A stretch of 64,000 nucleotides of DNA, from contig NZ_LJJF01000001.1 of the NCBI RefSeq assembly GCF_001625365.1, positions 6,684,501 to 6,748,500 on the forward strand. The letters are read 5' to 3'. The notes under the pieces are model-generated. The model ran no database searches. It was not told the DNA's origin and saw only the letters and a program-made list of their open reading frames with translations. The position numbers and the translations under genes were made by a program. Origin of the DNA: Streptomyces sp. MJM8645 (GTDB lineage Bacteria; Actinomycetota; Actinomycetes; Streptomycetales; Streptomycetaceae). Shown one piece after another: positions 55,419-63,764 of this stretch; position 1 is the stretch's first letter; the number at the start of each line of letters is the position of its first letter.

Positions 55419-56531
55419 ATGGAAGACCTGTCACAGAGACAGGACCGGCGGGTGAGCGTGGTGACCGTCTCGCAGTACGCCGTCCCGGGCGCGCTCGTGC
55501 CGCCAAACCGGTTCGACCGGCGCACGCCGCTGCAGCAGGTCTGGTTCTGGGAGCCCGACGAGTGGGAACGCTTCACCTGCGAGTGGGTGCGCATGCGGGC
55601 GTTGGATGAGGGCTACCTGGGCACCGAGATCATCGGTGGCAGTAACGACCGGGGCGCCGACGTGGTGGCGTTCTTCACCGAGCGGCGTCTCAACGGGGAG
55701 TGGCACTGCTTCCAGTGCAAGCTCTACCACGAGGAGTTGGTACTCGCCGACGCGCTGCCGGAGATGGTCAAGCCCTTCGTCGCGGCGGTGGAGACCACTA
55801 GGACATTGCCGACGCGCTACACCTTCGTCGCTCCCAGGATTCACCCGAGACTCAAAGACCTGGTGCTGACGCCCGACGAGCTCAAGTCCCGCTTCCTGGC
55901 GTACCTAGGTGGCCGCTCCCAGAGCGTGGCGAAGCTGCCCGCGCAGCTCCTCAGCGCTGTCGTCAAGCTCGCCGAGGCCACCGAGTTCTCCATGTTCTGG
56001 ACCGTCAACCTGGACGAAATGCTGGAGGTCTACAGCAAGTCCCCGCTGTTTGCCGCCCGTTTCAACTACCCGCCTTCCGGAGAACCCGCGAAACTCCCCG
56101 TGCCGCCCGAGCCTGCCGCTGACGAGGCCCGGTTCCTGGAACAACTGGTCGATGTGTACCGGGAGCGGTTCGGGCAGCAGATCGTGACGGTGGACGACGC
56201 TTTCGACCACACCAGGTCAGGAAGCCACCTGCGGCGCCAGCGCGAGGCTTTCTACGCGGCGGAGGCGCTGCGCTTGTACGCCCGCGACAGTGTCCCGGGC
56301 GACTCCTACACGGAGCTGCAGGACGACGTGCTCGCCAACCTGGTGGAGGTGGCGGAAGACGACCACGCATCGGGTTGGCACCGGCTGCGGGCGGTCGTCA
56401 CCCAGGCTGGGAACCTGCAGGTGTCGGGATCAGTCATCGCGTCGTACTTCCAGCAGGTCCAGCGCAAGGGAATGTGCCACCAGTTCGCGAACGACGACAA
56501 GTTGACATGGTGCGACGGAGGAGAGTGGTGA
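55419..56531 (+). CDS. ABC-3C effector: PD-(D/E)XK-type nuclease with ABC-3C C-terminal domain
   Basis: A 370-residue protein. Residues about 45-130 look like an Mrr/Cap4-type restriction nuclease: EWERFTCEWV helix, then GGSNDRGADVVAF (D81) and WHCFQCKLY (Gln99, Lys101), the usual D-QxK core. Residues about 215-370 match the C-terminal domain of ABC-three-component effectors, with FYAAEALRLYARD, ELQDDVLANL and the ending GMCHQFANDDKLTW. The start is placed at ATG 55419; TTG and GTG lie just upstream in frame. GTGA overlap with the next gene. Codon and base use are less G/C-rich than neighbouring genes. It is predicted to cut nucleic acid when the ATPase senses a threat. Confidence 0.87.
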   Translation: MEDLSQRQDRRVSVVTVSQYAVPGALVPPNRFDRRTPLQQVWFWEPDEWERFTCEWVRMRALDEGYLGTEIIGGSNDRGADVVAFFTERRLNGEWHCFQCKLYHEELVLADALPEMVKPFVAAVETTRTLPTRYTFVAPRIHPRLKDLVLTPDELKSRFLAYLGGRSQSVAKLPAQLLSAVVKLAEATEFSMFWTVNLDEMLEVYSKSPLFAARFNYPPSGEPAKLPVPPEPAADEARFLEQLVDVYRERFGQQIVTVDDAFDHTRSGSHLRRQREAFYAAEALRLYARDSVPGDSYTELQDDVLANLVEVAEDDHASGWHRLRAVVTQAGNLQVSGSVIASYFQQVQRKGMCHQFANDDKLTWCDGGEW

Positions 56532-57001
56532 ACGTCCTCAACGGCCCGGTGGAGGTGGGCATGCGGGCCTTGGCTTTGCTCTCCGAGGCCCACCCGGAGG
56601 CGCTCGACCTCGCCGCGCTCGTCGTGCTCGACCACGCGGTCCTGCACAGCGAGCGGTTCGGTGGGCCACCCAGCCTGCTGCCCGAACTGCCCGCTCAGCC
56701 GGGCGAACTCGGTCGCAAACGCGAACTCCTCCATGAGGGCCTGGCCGTCCTGATGCGCGCCGGCCTGGCGTCGATCGATGCCACGACCGAAGGCTTGGTT
56801 TACCGGGCGACCGCCCGCGGCTCCAGCTTCTTGGGGATCTTCGAAGCGCCATACGTCGGCCGACTGTGCGAGAGGGCGACCTGGGCGGTGGAACAGCTCG
56901 CCCCGCACACAGACCCGCTGGCGTCCACGCGGGCCATCACACAGACCTGGCGCGAGCAGTTCGCCGCGAGCGCGCACCACCCCGGGGACGGACATGAATG
57001 A
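56528..57001 (+). CDS. ABC-3C middle component
   Basis: A 157-residue winged-helix-like protein matching the middle component of ABC-three-component systems: GPVEVGMRALALLSEAHPEALDLAALVVLDHAVLHS, PSLLPELPAQPGELGRKRELLHEGLAVLMRAGL, a Y-x-A-T segment, and FEAPYVGRLCERATWAVEQL. The GTG start overlaps the effector stop, and the following ATPase begins eight bases before its own stop, so all three are coupled. The middle component is thought to link the sensor ATPase with the effector. Its biochemical role is not known. Confidence 0.87.
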   Translation: MNVLNGPVEVGMRALALLSEAHPEALDLAALVVLDHAVLHSERFGGPPSLLPELPAQPGELGRKRELLHEGLAVLMRAGLASIDATTEGLVYRATARGSSFLGIFEAPYVGRLCERATWAVEQLAPHTDPLASTRAITQTWREQFAASAHHPGDGHE

Positions 57002-58823
57002 CCTAACGCTGACGCACCTCACCTACGCCGGTTCCAGCCTCCCAGACGCGCAAGTTGCCTTCTCCCCGACCTTCACCTTGGTCTGTGGGGACTCCAATAC
57101 GGGCAAGTCCTTCATCGTCGACTCCATCGACTACATGCTTGGCGGGCACACCACGCCTGCGATCCCGCACGCAGAGGGCTACAGCCAGATCCTGCTCGGG
57201 CTCCTCCTGCCGGACGGCAGCCCGCTCACCCTTGTTCGGGCACCAGGCAGCAACAACGTGCACGTCCACGAAGCCGACCTGAGGGGCCTCGTCCATGCCG
57301 CCCCCGACGCGGTGCTGTCCGTCCGACGGACGAAGAACCGTCGCGACGTCTCCCACTACGTGCTGGACCGGCTCGGCCTGGCGGACGCCTACATCCGTAC
57401 CAACGAGGCGGGGAACACCGAGCACCTCAGGCTCGCCGATCTCACCCACCTGGCGATCGTCACCGATGGACGGATGGTTGACCAGACGCCGCCCTCGCAG
57501 CGGGTTCGGGGCAATGCCGCGAAGACCGCCGCCAGGTCCGTGATGAAGCTCGTCCTCACCGGCGAGGACGAGCCGCCGGCGAGCAAGGTGCCCAACGCCG
57601 CCCAACGCCGCATCCAGAAGGGCAAGATCGCTTTGCTCGATCAACTGGTGATCGACCTGTCGGCCAAGCAGACCACCGAGGAGAACGGGGACCAGCTCCG
57701 GGCACGCCAGGCCCGGTTGGCCATCACCCTGGAGACGGTCACGGCTTCGCTGCGCGAGGCGACAGAGCGGCAGAGTCGGATCGCGGCCGAGCGGACGCAG
57801 CACACCGAAGCCGAGGAAGGACTGGCGGTGCGGCTTGGCGAGGTTCGCGACCTGCTGGGGCGTTTTGACATTCTCCGGCAGCAGTACGAGTCGGACCTCG
57901 CTCGACTGGAGATGGTCGGTGAAGCAGGCAACCTACTCGGCTACTTCCGGGCCGGACGCTGCGTGTTCTGTGGGGCGGAGCCCGAGCGCCAGGAACCCGC
58001 ACACGACAATCACGAGACCACCCACCTGCACGAGGCCGTCACTGCGGAGAGTGCCAAGACCCGGGCCCTCCTGGCGGACCTCCGGCTCACCATCGCCGAC
58101 CTGGAGGAACAGCGGGACGATCTGCTCCGCCGGCAGGAGCGGATGCATATCCGAGGAACCGAACTCGATCGCACGATCCGGATGATCGAGGAGCAACTCC
58201 TCCCGGCGAAGGGCGAGCTCGACCAAGTCCTGACGGAGCGGTCGGAGATCGAGCGCAACCTCGAAGTGCTGGCGCGCATCGGTGAACTCGACGAACATCG
58301 CGCAGAACTAGTCGCCGCCGGAGCTGTGGCCGCCAAACGCGCCGACTCGCTGATTCCCGGCCGGACGGTACGGGTCTTCGACTCCGCACTCCAGCGGATC
58401 CTCGAACGCTGGAACGTACCAGGGACCGAGCACGCAGGATATGACCCTTACGGCGGCGACGTCCGCGCGGGCGGCCAGGCCCGTGCTGACCACGGCCGGG
58501 GGATGCAGGCACTGCTGCGCTCCGCGTTCTCCGCAGCGCTTGCCGAGTACTGCATCGACCGTAGGCTCCCGCACCTGGGGTTCCTCGTGCTGGACTCACC
58601 ATTGGTGACCTACGGGCAGCTCCGTGACGAGGACGAGGCACGCCTGGCCCCGGAGGTCAACGACAGCTTCTACCGGCACTTCCTCCATTCACCGGGACAG
58701 ACGATCATCGTTGAGAACACGCCACCGCCCCCCGACGTCGTCGAGCAGGCCCATGTCGTGATGTTCCGTCGGACTGGTGACGGCCGGCACGGATTCTTCC
58801 CGACAAGGCCAGGACTCTCCTGA
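56994..58823 (+). CDS. ABC-3C ATPase (DUF3732, Rad50/SMC-like)
   Basis: A 609-residue ATPase: Walker A CGDSNTGKS (residues 31-39) close to the N-terminus after LTLTHLTYAGSSLPDAQVAF, a long coiled-coil centre at about 205-450 interrupted by CVFCGAE (Cys323, Cys326; a possible zinc-hook-like turn), and Walker B FLVLDSP at 530-536, followed by an H-loop-like region ending in TIIVENTPPPPDVV. The LDSPLVTY segment is typical of DUF3732 proteins. It probably dimerises on nucleic acid and controls the effector. The ATG at 56994 overlaps the middle component by eight bases. Confidence 0.9.
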   Translation: MNDLTLTHLTYAGSSLPDAQVAFSPTFTLVCGDSNTGKSFIVDSIDYMLGGHTTPAIPHAEGYSQILLGLLLPDGSPLTLVRAPGSNNVHVHEADLRGLVHAAPDAVLSVRRTKNRRDVSHYVLDRLGLADAYIRTNEAGNTEHLRLADLTHLAIVTDGRMVDQTPPSQRVRGNAAKTAARSVMKLVLTGEDEPPASKVPNAAQRRIQKGKIALLDQLVIDLSAKQTTEENGDQLRARQARLAITLETVTASLREATERQSRIAAERTQHTEAEEGLAVRLGEVRDLLGRFDILRQQYESDLARLEMVGEAGNLLGYFRAGRCVFCGAEPERQEPAHDNHETTHLHEAVTAESAKTRALLADLRLTIADLEEQRDDLLRRQERMHIRGTELDRTIRMIEEQLLPAKGELDQVLTERSEIERNLEVLARIGELDEHRAELVAAGAVAAKRADSLIPGRTVRVFDSALQRILERWNVPGTEHAGYDPYGGDVRAGGQARADHGRGMQALLRSAFSAALAEYCIDRRLPHLGFLVLDSPLVTYGQLRDEDEARLAPEVNDSFYRHFLHSPGQTIIVENTPPPPDVVEQAHVVMFRRTGDGRHGFFPTRPGLS

Positions 58824-58991
58824 GTCTCACGACTGCTTTCCTCCTGAGGTGCTGGGGGTCAAGGGGTTCAGTTCCGCCGCGTCGGCGGCCGGGGCGCCTC
58901 TGCTTCACATTCCTGCTGGGGACGCTGCGAGGCGCAGGCCGGGCGGCAGCGGGGCTGCAGAGGGTCGCGACTACAATGACAGCCTGTTCGA

Positions 58992-59123
58992 TGGGCCGAG
59001 GGCTACCACCAGCGCTTCGGCCTCATCCACGTCGACTTCGCGACGCAGCAGCGCACCCCCAAGGCCTCGTACGCCTGGTACCGAGACCTGATTGCCACTC
59101 ACTGGCTTTATCGGGCTGGGTAG
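58992..59123 (+). pseudogene. GH1 beta-glucosidase remnant (C-terminal 43 codons)
   Basis: The frame reads WAEGYHQRFGLIHVDFATQQ then RTPKASYAWYRDLIATH and a stop at 59121-59123. It is nearly 90 percent identical in DNA to 54829-54936, the 3' end of the intact GH1 gene, with silent and missense changes. A stop codon in frame just upstream (58977) and lack of any earlier GH1 sequence show it is only a tail. It forms a direct repeat that brackets the ABC-3C module. Confidence 0.85.
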
Positions 59124-59357
59124 TTGAGATCGATGGCGGCCGTGGCACATGGTGGGACCGGTCCAGGTTGATGAGTGCGCTGGTCGAGCGCGGGCAGGTG
59201 GCCGCGCTCGGCCATAGGGTGTGAAGACAGGGTGTTCGATGGTTGAGAAGGCCGTCACCAGCGGTTTGAGCTGAATCGGATTTTGTAGAGGCCTTGAAGC
59301 CAGGCGTGATCGCCGTGTTGGCCCAGTTGTGGGCCTGTTTCTGCTCGACGCTGCTGG

Positions 59358-59727
59358 CATCGCGTGGTACAGGTCGATCAGGTCCGGATCGAGGCCCAGC
59401 GGGTCGGGGCTGAGAGAGTGGGCGGTGGCCGGGTCGTAGTACCGGAAGACGTTGCAGTGCGGGCCGGTCTCGGCGTCGTGGAACTGCCTGGGGAAGCACA
59501 GCGGGCAGTCGATGCTCTCGACCGCGTCAGGCAGCGGGTGGCCGCACAGCGCGGTGCGCTGCTGCCAGGCCAGGGCGCCGTGCTCGTCGACCAGTTCGGT
59601 CGGGGCGCCGACTACGTCGGTGACGATGGCGTGGAAGCGGCGGTCGATCTCGTGCTGCGGGGCGTCGGCAATGGGCAGCAGCCAGTCGGTCTGGGTGAGC
59701 GGGCGCTGCCGCGTGAGGGTCCACTCG
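59358..59727 (-). pseudogene. RHS/YD-repeat protein remnant (end of the core region)
   Basis: An open frame of about 120 codons reads AEWTLTRQRPLTQTDW, AIVTDVVGAPTELVDEHGALAWQQRT, DCPLCFPRQFHDAETGPHCNVFRYYDPATAHSLSPDPLGL. This is the conserved end of RHS cores that precedes a variable toxin domain. No start, upstream repeats or secretion signals remain. What follows (59100-59357) resembles no toxin I recognise. Its upstream end runs directly into transposase sequence. Confidence 0.8.
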
Positions 59728-59998
59728 GCCCCGGCGGCGTGTTGGTGCGCGCACGATCGTCGAGTCGACCGCGACCACGCGGTCCAAGTCGCCCTCGGCT
59801 TCGGCCAGCGCGAGCAGCGCGGTGAGCGCGCGCTCCCACGTACCGTCCAGTGCCGACCTCCATGGCCGGTTGTGACGCCCTTCCACGACCCCGAACCGCT
59901 CCTGCAGCTCCGTTTACGGCGTCCCGGTCCGGTACTTGAACACGATCGCGTCGATCACCTCCCGATGATCACGCCACCGTCCGCCCGCGCCGAGGCGT
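59728..59998 (-). pseudogene. IS5-family transposase remnant (N-terminal part)
   Basis: The minus strand reads HREVIDAIVFKYRTGTP, then an in-frame TAA (59914-59916), then TELQERFGVVEGRHNR, DGTWERALTALLA and VVAVDSTIVRA, followed after a one-base shift by HQHAAGA. These are the successive conserved pieces of the first third of IS5-type DDE transposases. The catalytic D-D-E remainder is missing and replaced by RHS sequence. It is broken by both stop and frameshift. Confidence 0.8.
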
Positions 59999-60072
59999 AG
60001 GGTACGGCCCCAACGGCTCTGCCCGCGCCTATTGCGCATCAACCAACAATCGAATGATCCGCAGGGAACGGC

Positions 60073-63000
60073 CTACCCCAGAGCCCCAGGCTCCAAGGGG
60101 ACCCACCTCGTCATCGAGTCCCAGGCCTGCAGGACATCCGCCAGGACATCCACCGAGGCCTCGGACTCGGGCCCGACGGTGCTCGCCGTGATGAGCAGCA
60201 TTCCGCCGTACTGCTCCACCAGCGCGATGAACGCCTCGGTCGCCGGAGCGCTCCAGGCCTGCCCGGGCGTTACCACCGCAACCTCGCCGGGGCCGGTGAG
60301 TGCCCAGGCGCGCCCGTCGGAGGACCTGGGCGGCAGCCCGGACCACACCGGTCGCAGGTCGATCAGCTGGGCGCCATCCGACCGGGGCCCGCACGCCGCC
60401 GTCGCTGTCCAGCGGTCCCCGCTGCGGACCAATTGAGCGATCTCGAAAGACGGGTTGACCACGAGGGCGGGAACGCAAAGCGGGCCGAATCCCTCCCCCA
60501 TGGGCACTCCGGCGGTGAATGCCGTCCACCTCATGCCCGCGTCTTTGGCTATCTGGGTCAGGGCTGACTCGTTCCAGTGCGGATACCGGCACAGTCCGAA
60601 GTGGAACAGCCGCGCGTTGGCCGCTATGAAGGTGTCGTCCACATAGAGCGCAGGAACACCGTCGCCCAGGGGGTACCCGCAGTCCTGGCAGTCGCCGGCC
60701 CAGAGCAACTGCATGAGCGAACGGGCTTCCTCCTCTCCGAGTCTGTCCAGGCAGACCTGGCTGAAGGCCAGGTGCCGCAGTCCGGACGAGCCCTCCTCTG
60801 CCTCCAGGACCACCCAGTCCGAGGGGCAGCCACGCTCCTGCGCCCGGCTCCACCATTTCTTCCCCAGCCGGACGTCGCCGAAGGAGTACGCCGTCACACC
60901 GGCCATCAGACAGCCGATCGGATCACCCAGCTCCCCCTGCTCAACCGCTGCGGCGTAGGCACGCGACACGTAGGCATTCGCCGTCTCGTGGTCCTTCCTA
61001 TGTAGGAGGACGCCGGCGTACGAGAGGGCGGCGAGCGGGATCTTGCCGTCGGCAGCAACTCTCAGGGCTTCGACGGCTTCGTCCGACTGCCATTTCGACC
61101 TCAGCCAGTCCGAGTAGTGCAGCGCACTCCCGGGATCTCCGGCCTCGGTACCGCGCTTCCAGAGCGCCACCGCCTCGTCCTGGTCGCCTAGTTTCTCGTG
61201 AACCAGGCCGAGGGCTCCGATCGACATCCGCTCCCCACTCTGGATCGCGCGCTCGTACCACTCCCGGGCCGCTTCCAGATCCCCCCGCATGAAGGAGACG
61301 GCACCCATATTGTGTGCCCCCATGGAGTCGCCCAGAGCGGCAGCGCGCTCGAAGCAGCGGGCGGCGCCGTCATAGTCTTCCTCCTCTGCCAGCAGCGCCC
61401 CCAGATTGATCAGGCCGTCTGGATCGTTTGCCTCCGCGAGGGGACGGAGCACCTCCTTGGCCACCTCCGGCCGGCCCGCCGCCTTGGCGACGGTCGACAC
61501 CAGCACCCGGCGCGTATCGTCCACGACGCGCAGCGTCTCTTCCCACACCTGTTCCGGGAGTTCGTTCGGACGGGCCCGGCGCGCAGCATCGGACACCAGG
61601 TAGTCGAACGGCTTCCACGTTCCGCCCCGGCCCGGCACCAGGGGACTGGTCACGCCCAGCACGATCCGGGACGCCCACTTCCATGCGTCCGCCATGTCCT
61701 CCGGACGCAGCGCTGGACCGCCCGCCAGGTCGAGGAAGTACTCGTGGAGGCGTTCCAGTGAATCCGGTGGCAGCGCACTGTCCACACCCGTGCGGGCAAG
61801 GGCGACTGCAGCCTCGACGAGCGCGGCCCCCCGGGGGTTGCCCCGTACCCGGGAGGCGGCCTTCCACCGCTTGAGGACCTGCGGCCCCGCCGCCAGGTAC
61901 TCCGCCACCCCGTGCGCCCGGTTGGCGCTCAAGGCCGCGACGACGCGCGGGTCCTGGCGTGCCGACGCGGCCTGCCGCTCGTCGTCGGTCCAGATCCGGT
62001 CCAGCGTGAGGTGGTGTGCAGCGCGGATCACCCTGCCCGGCGAGGACGGCAGACGCGGTCCGGTGCCCTGCCAGAGTGACGGCCCGTCCTCCTCATCCGT
62101 GTAGTGCTCGTAGAACTCGGTGCGCAGCGTCGCGAGCACGACCGTGCCCCGGCGGACAAGCTGGTCGAGAAGGGACGGCGTCAGCCCGCCGGACCGCAGG
62201 TAGGTGTGTAGGTCGTCGAGCCACACGACGTTCTCGTAGTCGTTTCCGGAGGACACGCGCAGGAAGGCCAGGTCGGCGTCGGGATCCGGCTTGCAGACCG
62301 ACCGGTCCGGGAGATTGCGGACCATGCCTTCGAACAGGGCCCGCGACTTGCCCGCCGCCGAATCCCCGGTCAGGAGCAGCATGCCGCCGGTCTCCGCCAG
62401 CGCTTCGAGTCGGGCGTCAAGTTGGGCGTCGACGTTGCGCGGCACGTACTGCACCACTTCCGGATGGCCGGCGGCGTCCGACGCGCGATGGACGCCGAAG
62501 GAGATCGGATCGGCGTCGGCGATCCGGAGCCAGTCGCCTTGGCGAGAGGTGGCGGCCTCGCGCACCGTGTGCGCTACCGACCTGTCAATCTCCACCACTT
62601 CCGGCCGCAGCCCTACGGCTGCCTCCATCGCCTGCTGGAACTCGGGGTCGGCCACCACGACCGATATTGGAACGGCTTCCACCCGTGCGTGTGCCCACCG
62701 TCCCGGGTCCCCGGAGACCACGCCGATCAGGAATTCTCCGGCGAAGAGCGCGGCACCCGACATCCCCTGCCAGGGCGATGTGCCGGGAGTGCTGGCCGTC
62801 GGCGGCGGTGTGTGGGAGCTGTCCAGGATGTAGCGGCCGCGTAGGATCGACGAGCCCGGCTTCAGCGTGCCGACGATCTGCTCGGTGTCCGGCCTCGCCC
62901 CGTCCCGCAGTGAGATGAGCGGGTACCCCACGGCTTCGCAGTTCTCCCACGCGGCCAGGCCCGCCGTCCGGCCCCAGCGGACGTCGGAGATCCGGCACGT

Positions 63001-63246
63001 CGTGGCGTCCCTGACCAGGTCGTCGTCCGCTTCGAGTAGGGCCGCGTCGCACGCCTCGTCGTAACGGCGCCACCTGAGGCGGCAGTTGCGCGTCCCCGCC
63101 CCTCCGGGGACGGCGACGCGAGCGGCCCCGTTGTCCCCGTCGAACAGGTGCGCCGAGGTGAGCACCAGGCGGGAGTCCAACAGGAAGCCGCTGCCCTGCC
63201 GCGCTCCCTGGACGATGGCGATGCGTTCGACGGACCGGACGCTCAT
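60073..63246 (-). CDS. Trypsin-like protease/STAND-type NTPase/TPR conflict protein
   Basis: A 1057-residue multidomain protein. Residues 1-205 are a trypsin-like serine protease with triad H33 (TSAHLF), D67 (ACDAALLEAD) and S163 (GMSGAALF). From about 230 to 580 is a P-loop NTPase with Walker A GDSAAGKS (294-301) and Walker B VVWLDDL (341-346). From about 600 to 830 are TPR/Sel1-like repeats (LGALLAEEEDYDGAARCFERAAALGD, GALGLVHEKLGDQDEAVALW). The C-terminal ~230 residues, with CQDCGYPLGDG, are of unknown type. This is the layout of predicted prokaryotic conflict or apoptosis-like systems with a trypsin domain. It has no signal peptide, so it is cytoplasmic. ATGA overlap with the trypco2 gene. 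Confidence 0.87.
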   Translation of the reverse strand: MSVRSVERIAIVQGARQGSGFLLDSRLVLTSAHLFDGDNGAARVAVPGGAGTRNCRLRWRRYDEACDAALLEADDDLVRDATTCRISDVRWGRTAGLAAWENCEAVGYPLISLRDGARPDTEQIVGTLKPGSSILRGRYILDSSHTPPPTASTPGTSPWQGMSGAALFAGEFLIGVVSGDPGRWAHARVEAVPISVVVADPEFQQAMEAAVGLRPEVVEIDRSVAHTVREAATSRQGDWLRIADADPISFGVHRASDAAGHPEVVQYVPRNVDAQLDARLEALAETGGMLLLTGDSAAGKSRALFEGMVRNLPDRSVCKPDPDADLAFLRVSSGNDYENVVWLDDLHTYLRSGGLTPSLLDQLVRRGTVVLATLRTEFYEHYTDEEDGPSLWQGTGPRLPSSPGRVIRAAHHLTLDRIWTDDERQAASARQDPRVVAALSANRAHGVAEYLAAGPQVLKRWKAASRVRGNPRGAALVEAAVALARTGVDSALPPDSLERLHEYFLDLAGGPALRPEDMADAWKWASRIVLGVTSPLVPGRGGTWKPFDYLVSDAARRARPNELPEQVWEETLRVVDDTRRVLVSTVAKAAGRPEVAKEVLRPLAEANDPDGLINLGALLAEEEDYDGAARCFERAAALGDSMGAHNMGAVSFMRGDLEAAREWYERAIQSGERMSIGALGLVHEKLGDQDEAVALWKRGTEAGDPGSALHYSDWLRSKWQSDEAVEALRVAADGKIPLAALSYAGVLLHRKDHETANAYVSRAYAAAVEQGELGDPIGCLMAGVTAYSFGDVRLGKKWWSRAQERGCPSDWVVLEAEEGSSGLRHLAFSQVCLDRLGEEEARSLMQLLWAGDCQDCGYPLGDGVPALYVDDTFIAANARLFHFGLCRYPHWNESALTQIAKDAGMRWTAFTAGVPMGEGFGPLCVPALVVNPSFEIAQLVRSGDRWTATAACGPRSDGAQLIDLRPVWSGLPPRSSDGRAWALTGPGEVAVVTPGQAWSAPATEAFIALVEQYGGMLLITASTVGPESEASVDVLADVLQAWDSMTRWVPLEPGALG

Positions 63247-63593
63247 CCGCCGCGCAGCCCGGACGGATGCTCGAAGTCACCCAGGTCGACAGCGGCCTGA
63301 CTGCCGATCTCGATCGGCCCGCCGAGGGCCGAGTCCGTCGGCTTCAACTTCACGGACACCTTGTGGACGGCGTTCTGCGCGACCCCCACCTGGGCGTCGC
63401 CGGAGACCACCCATGCCTTGAACCCCGCCTTGGCCGTCGCGTCGCGTCGCAGCTCGACCGAGAAGTCCAGCGTGATCTCGTTGACCTCGAACTTGATGCG
63501 CTGACCGTCCGCAGCGTCCGCGGCGGCCATCAATTGGTCCCGCAGACCTTGCACGGCCTCGGTGAGTTCCACGTTCTCCAACGGATCGCGCAT
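63243..63593 (-). CDS. Trypco2 (trypsin-co-occurring domain 2) protein
   Basis: A 116-residue protein: NVELTEAVQGLRDQLMAAADAADGQRIKFEVNEITLDFSVEL, then KAGFKAWVVSGDAQV and a final HKVSVKLKPT strand. This pattern is that of the trypsin-co-occurring domain, a small partner found beside trypsin-like conflict proteins. Its stop overlaps the protease-NTPase start by four bases. The ATG at 63593 is the natural start of the domain, though the frame is open upstream. It is thought to act as sensor or adaptor for the protease (inference from co-occurrence). Confidence 0.85.
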   Translation of the reverse strand: MRDPLENVELTEAVQGLRDQLMAAADAADGQRIKFEVNEITLDFSVELRRDATAKAGFKAWVVSGDAQVGVAQNAVHKVSVKLKPTDSALGGPIEIGSQAAVDLGDFEHPSGLRGG

Positions 63594-63764
63594 GTCTCCG
63601 ACTCCCCCGTCCGGCCCGCCGTCAACCGCTATCCTTATCACATCGCCCCTGGCGCGAACGGGTGATCCGAACAACGCCGCCGAACGCACCGGAGTGCGGT
63701 GGGGCGTGTCGAGCACCATCGATGCGCCCATGACACGGCCCACCGCACAGCTACCGGCGCCAGC

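Noticed and set aside
59124..59357. A toxin domain following the RHS core
   Set aside because: The continued frame runs opposite the GH1 remnant and shows no toxin-family motif; it is treated as non-coding debris.
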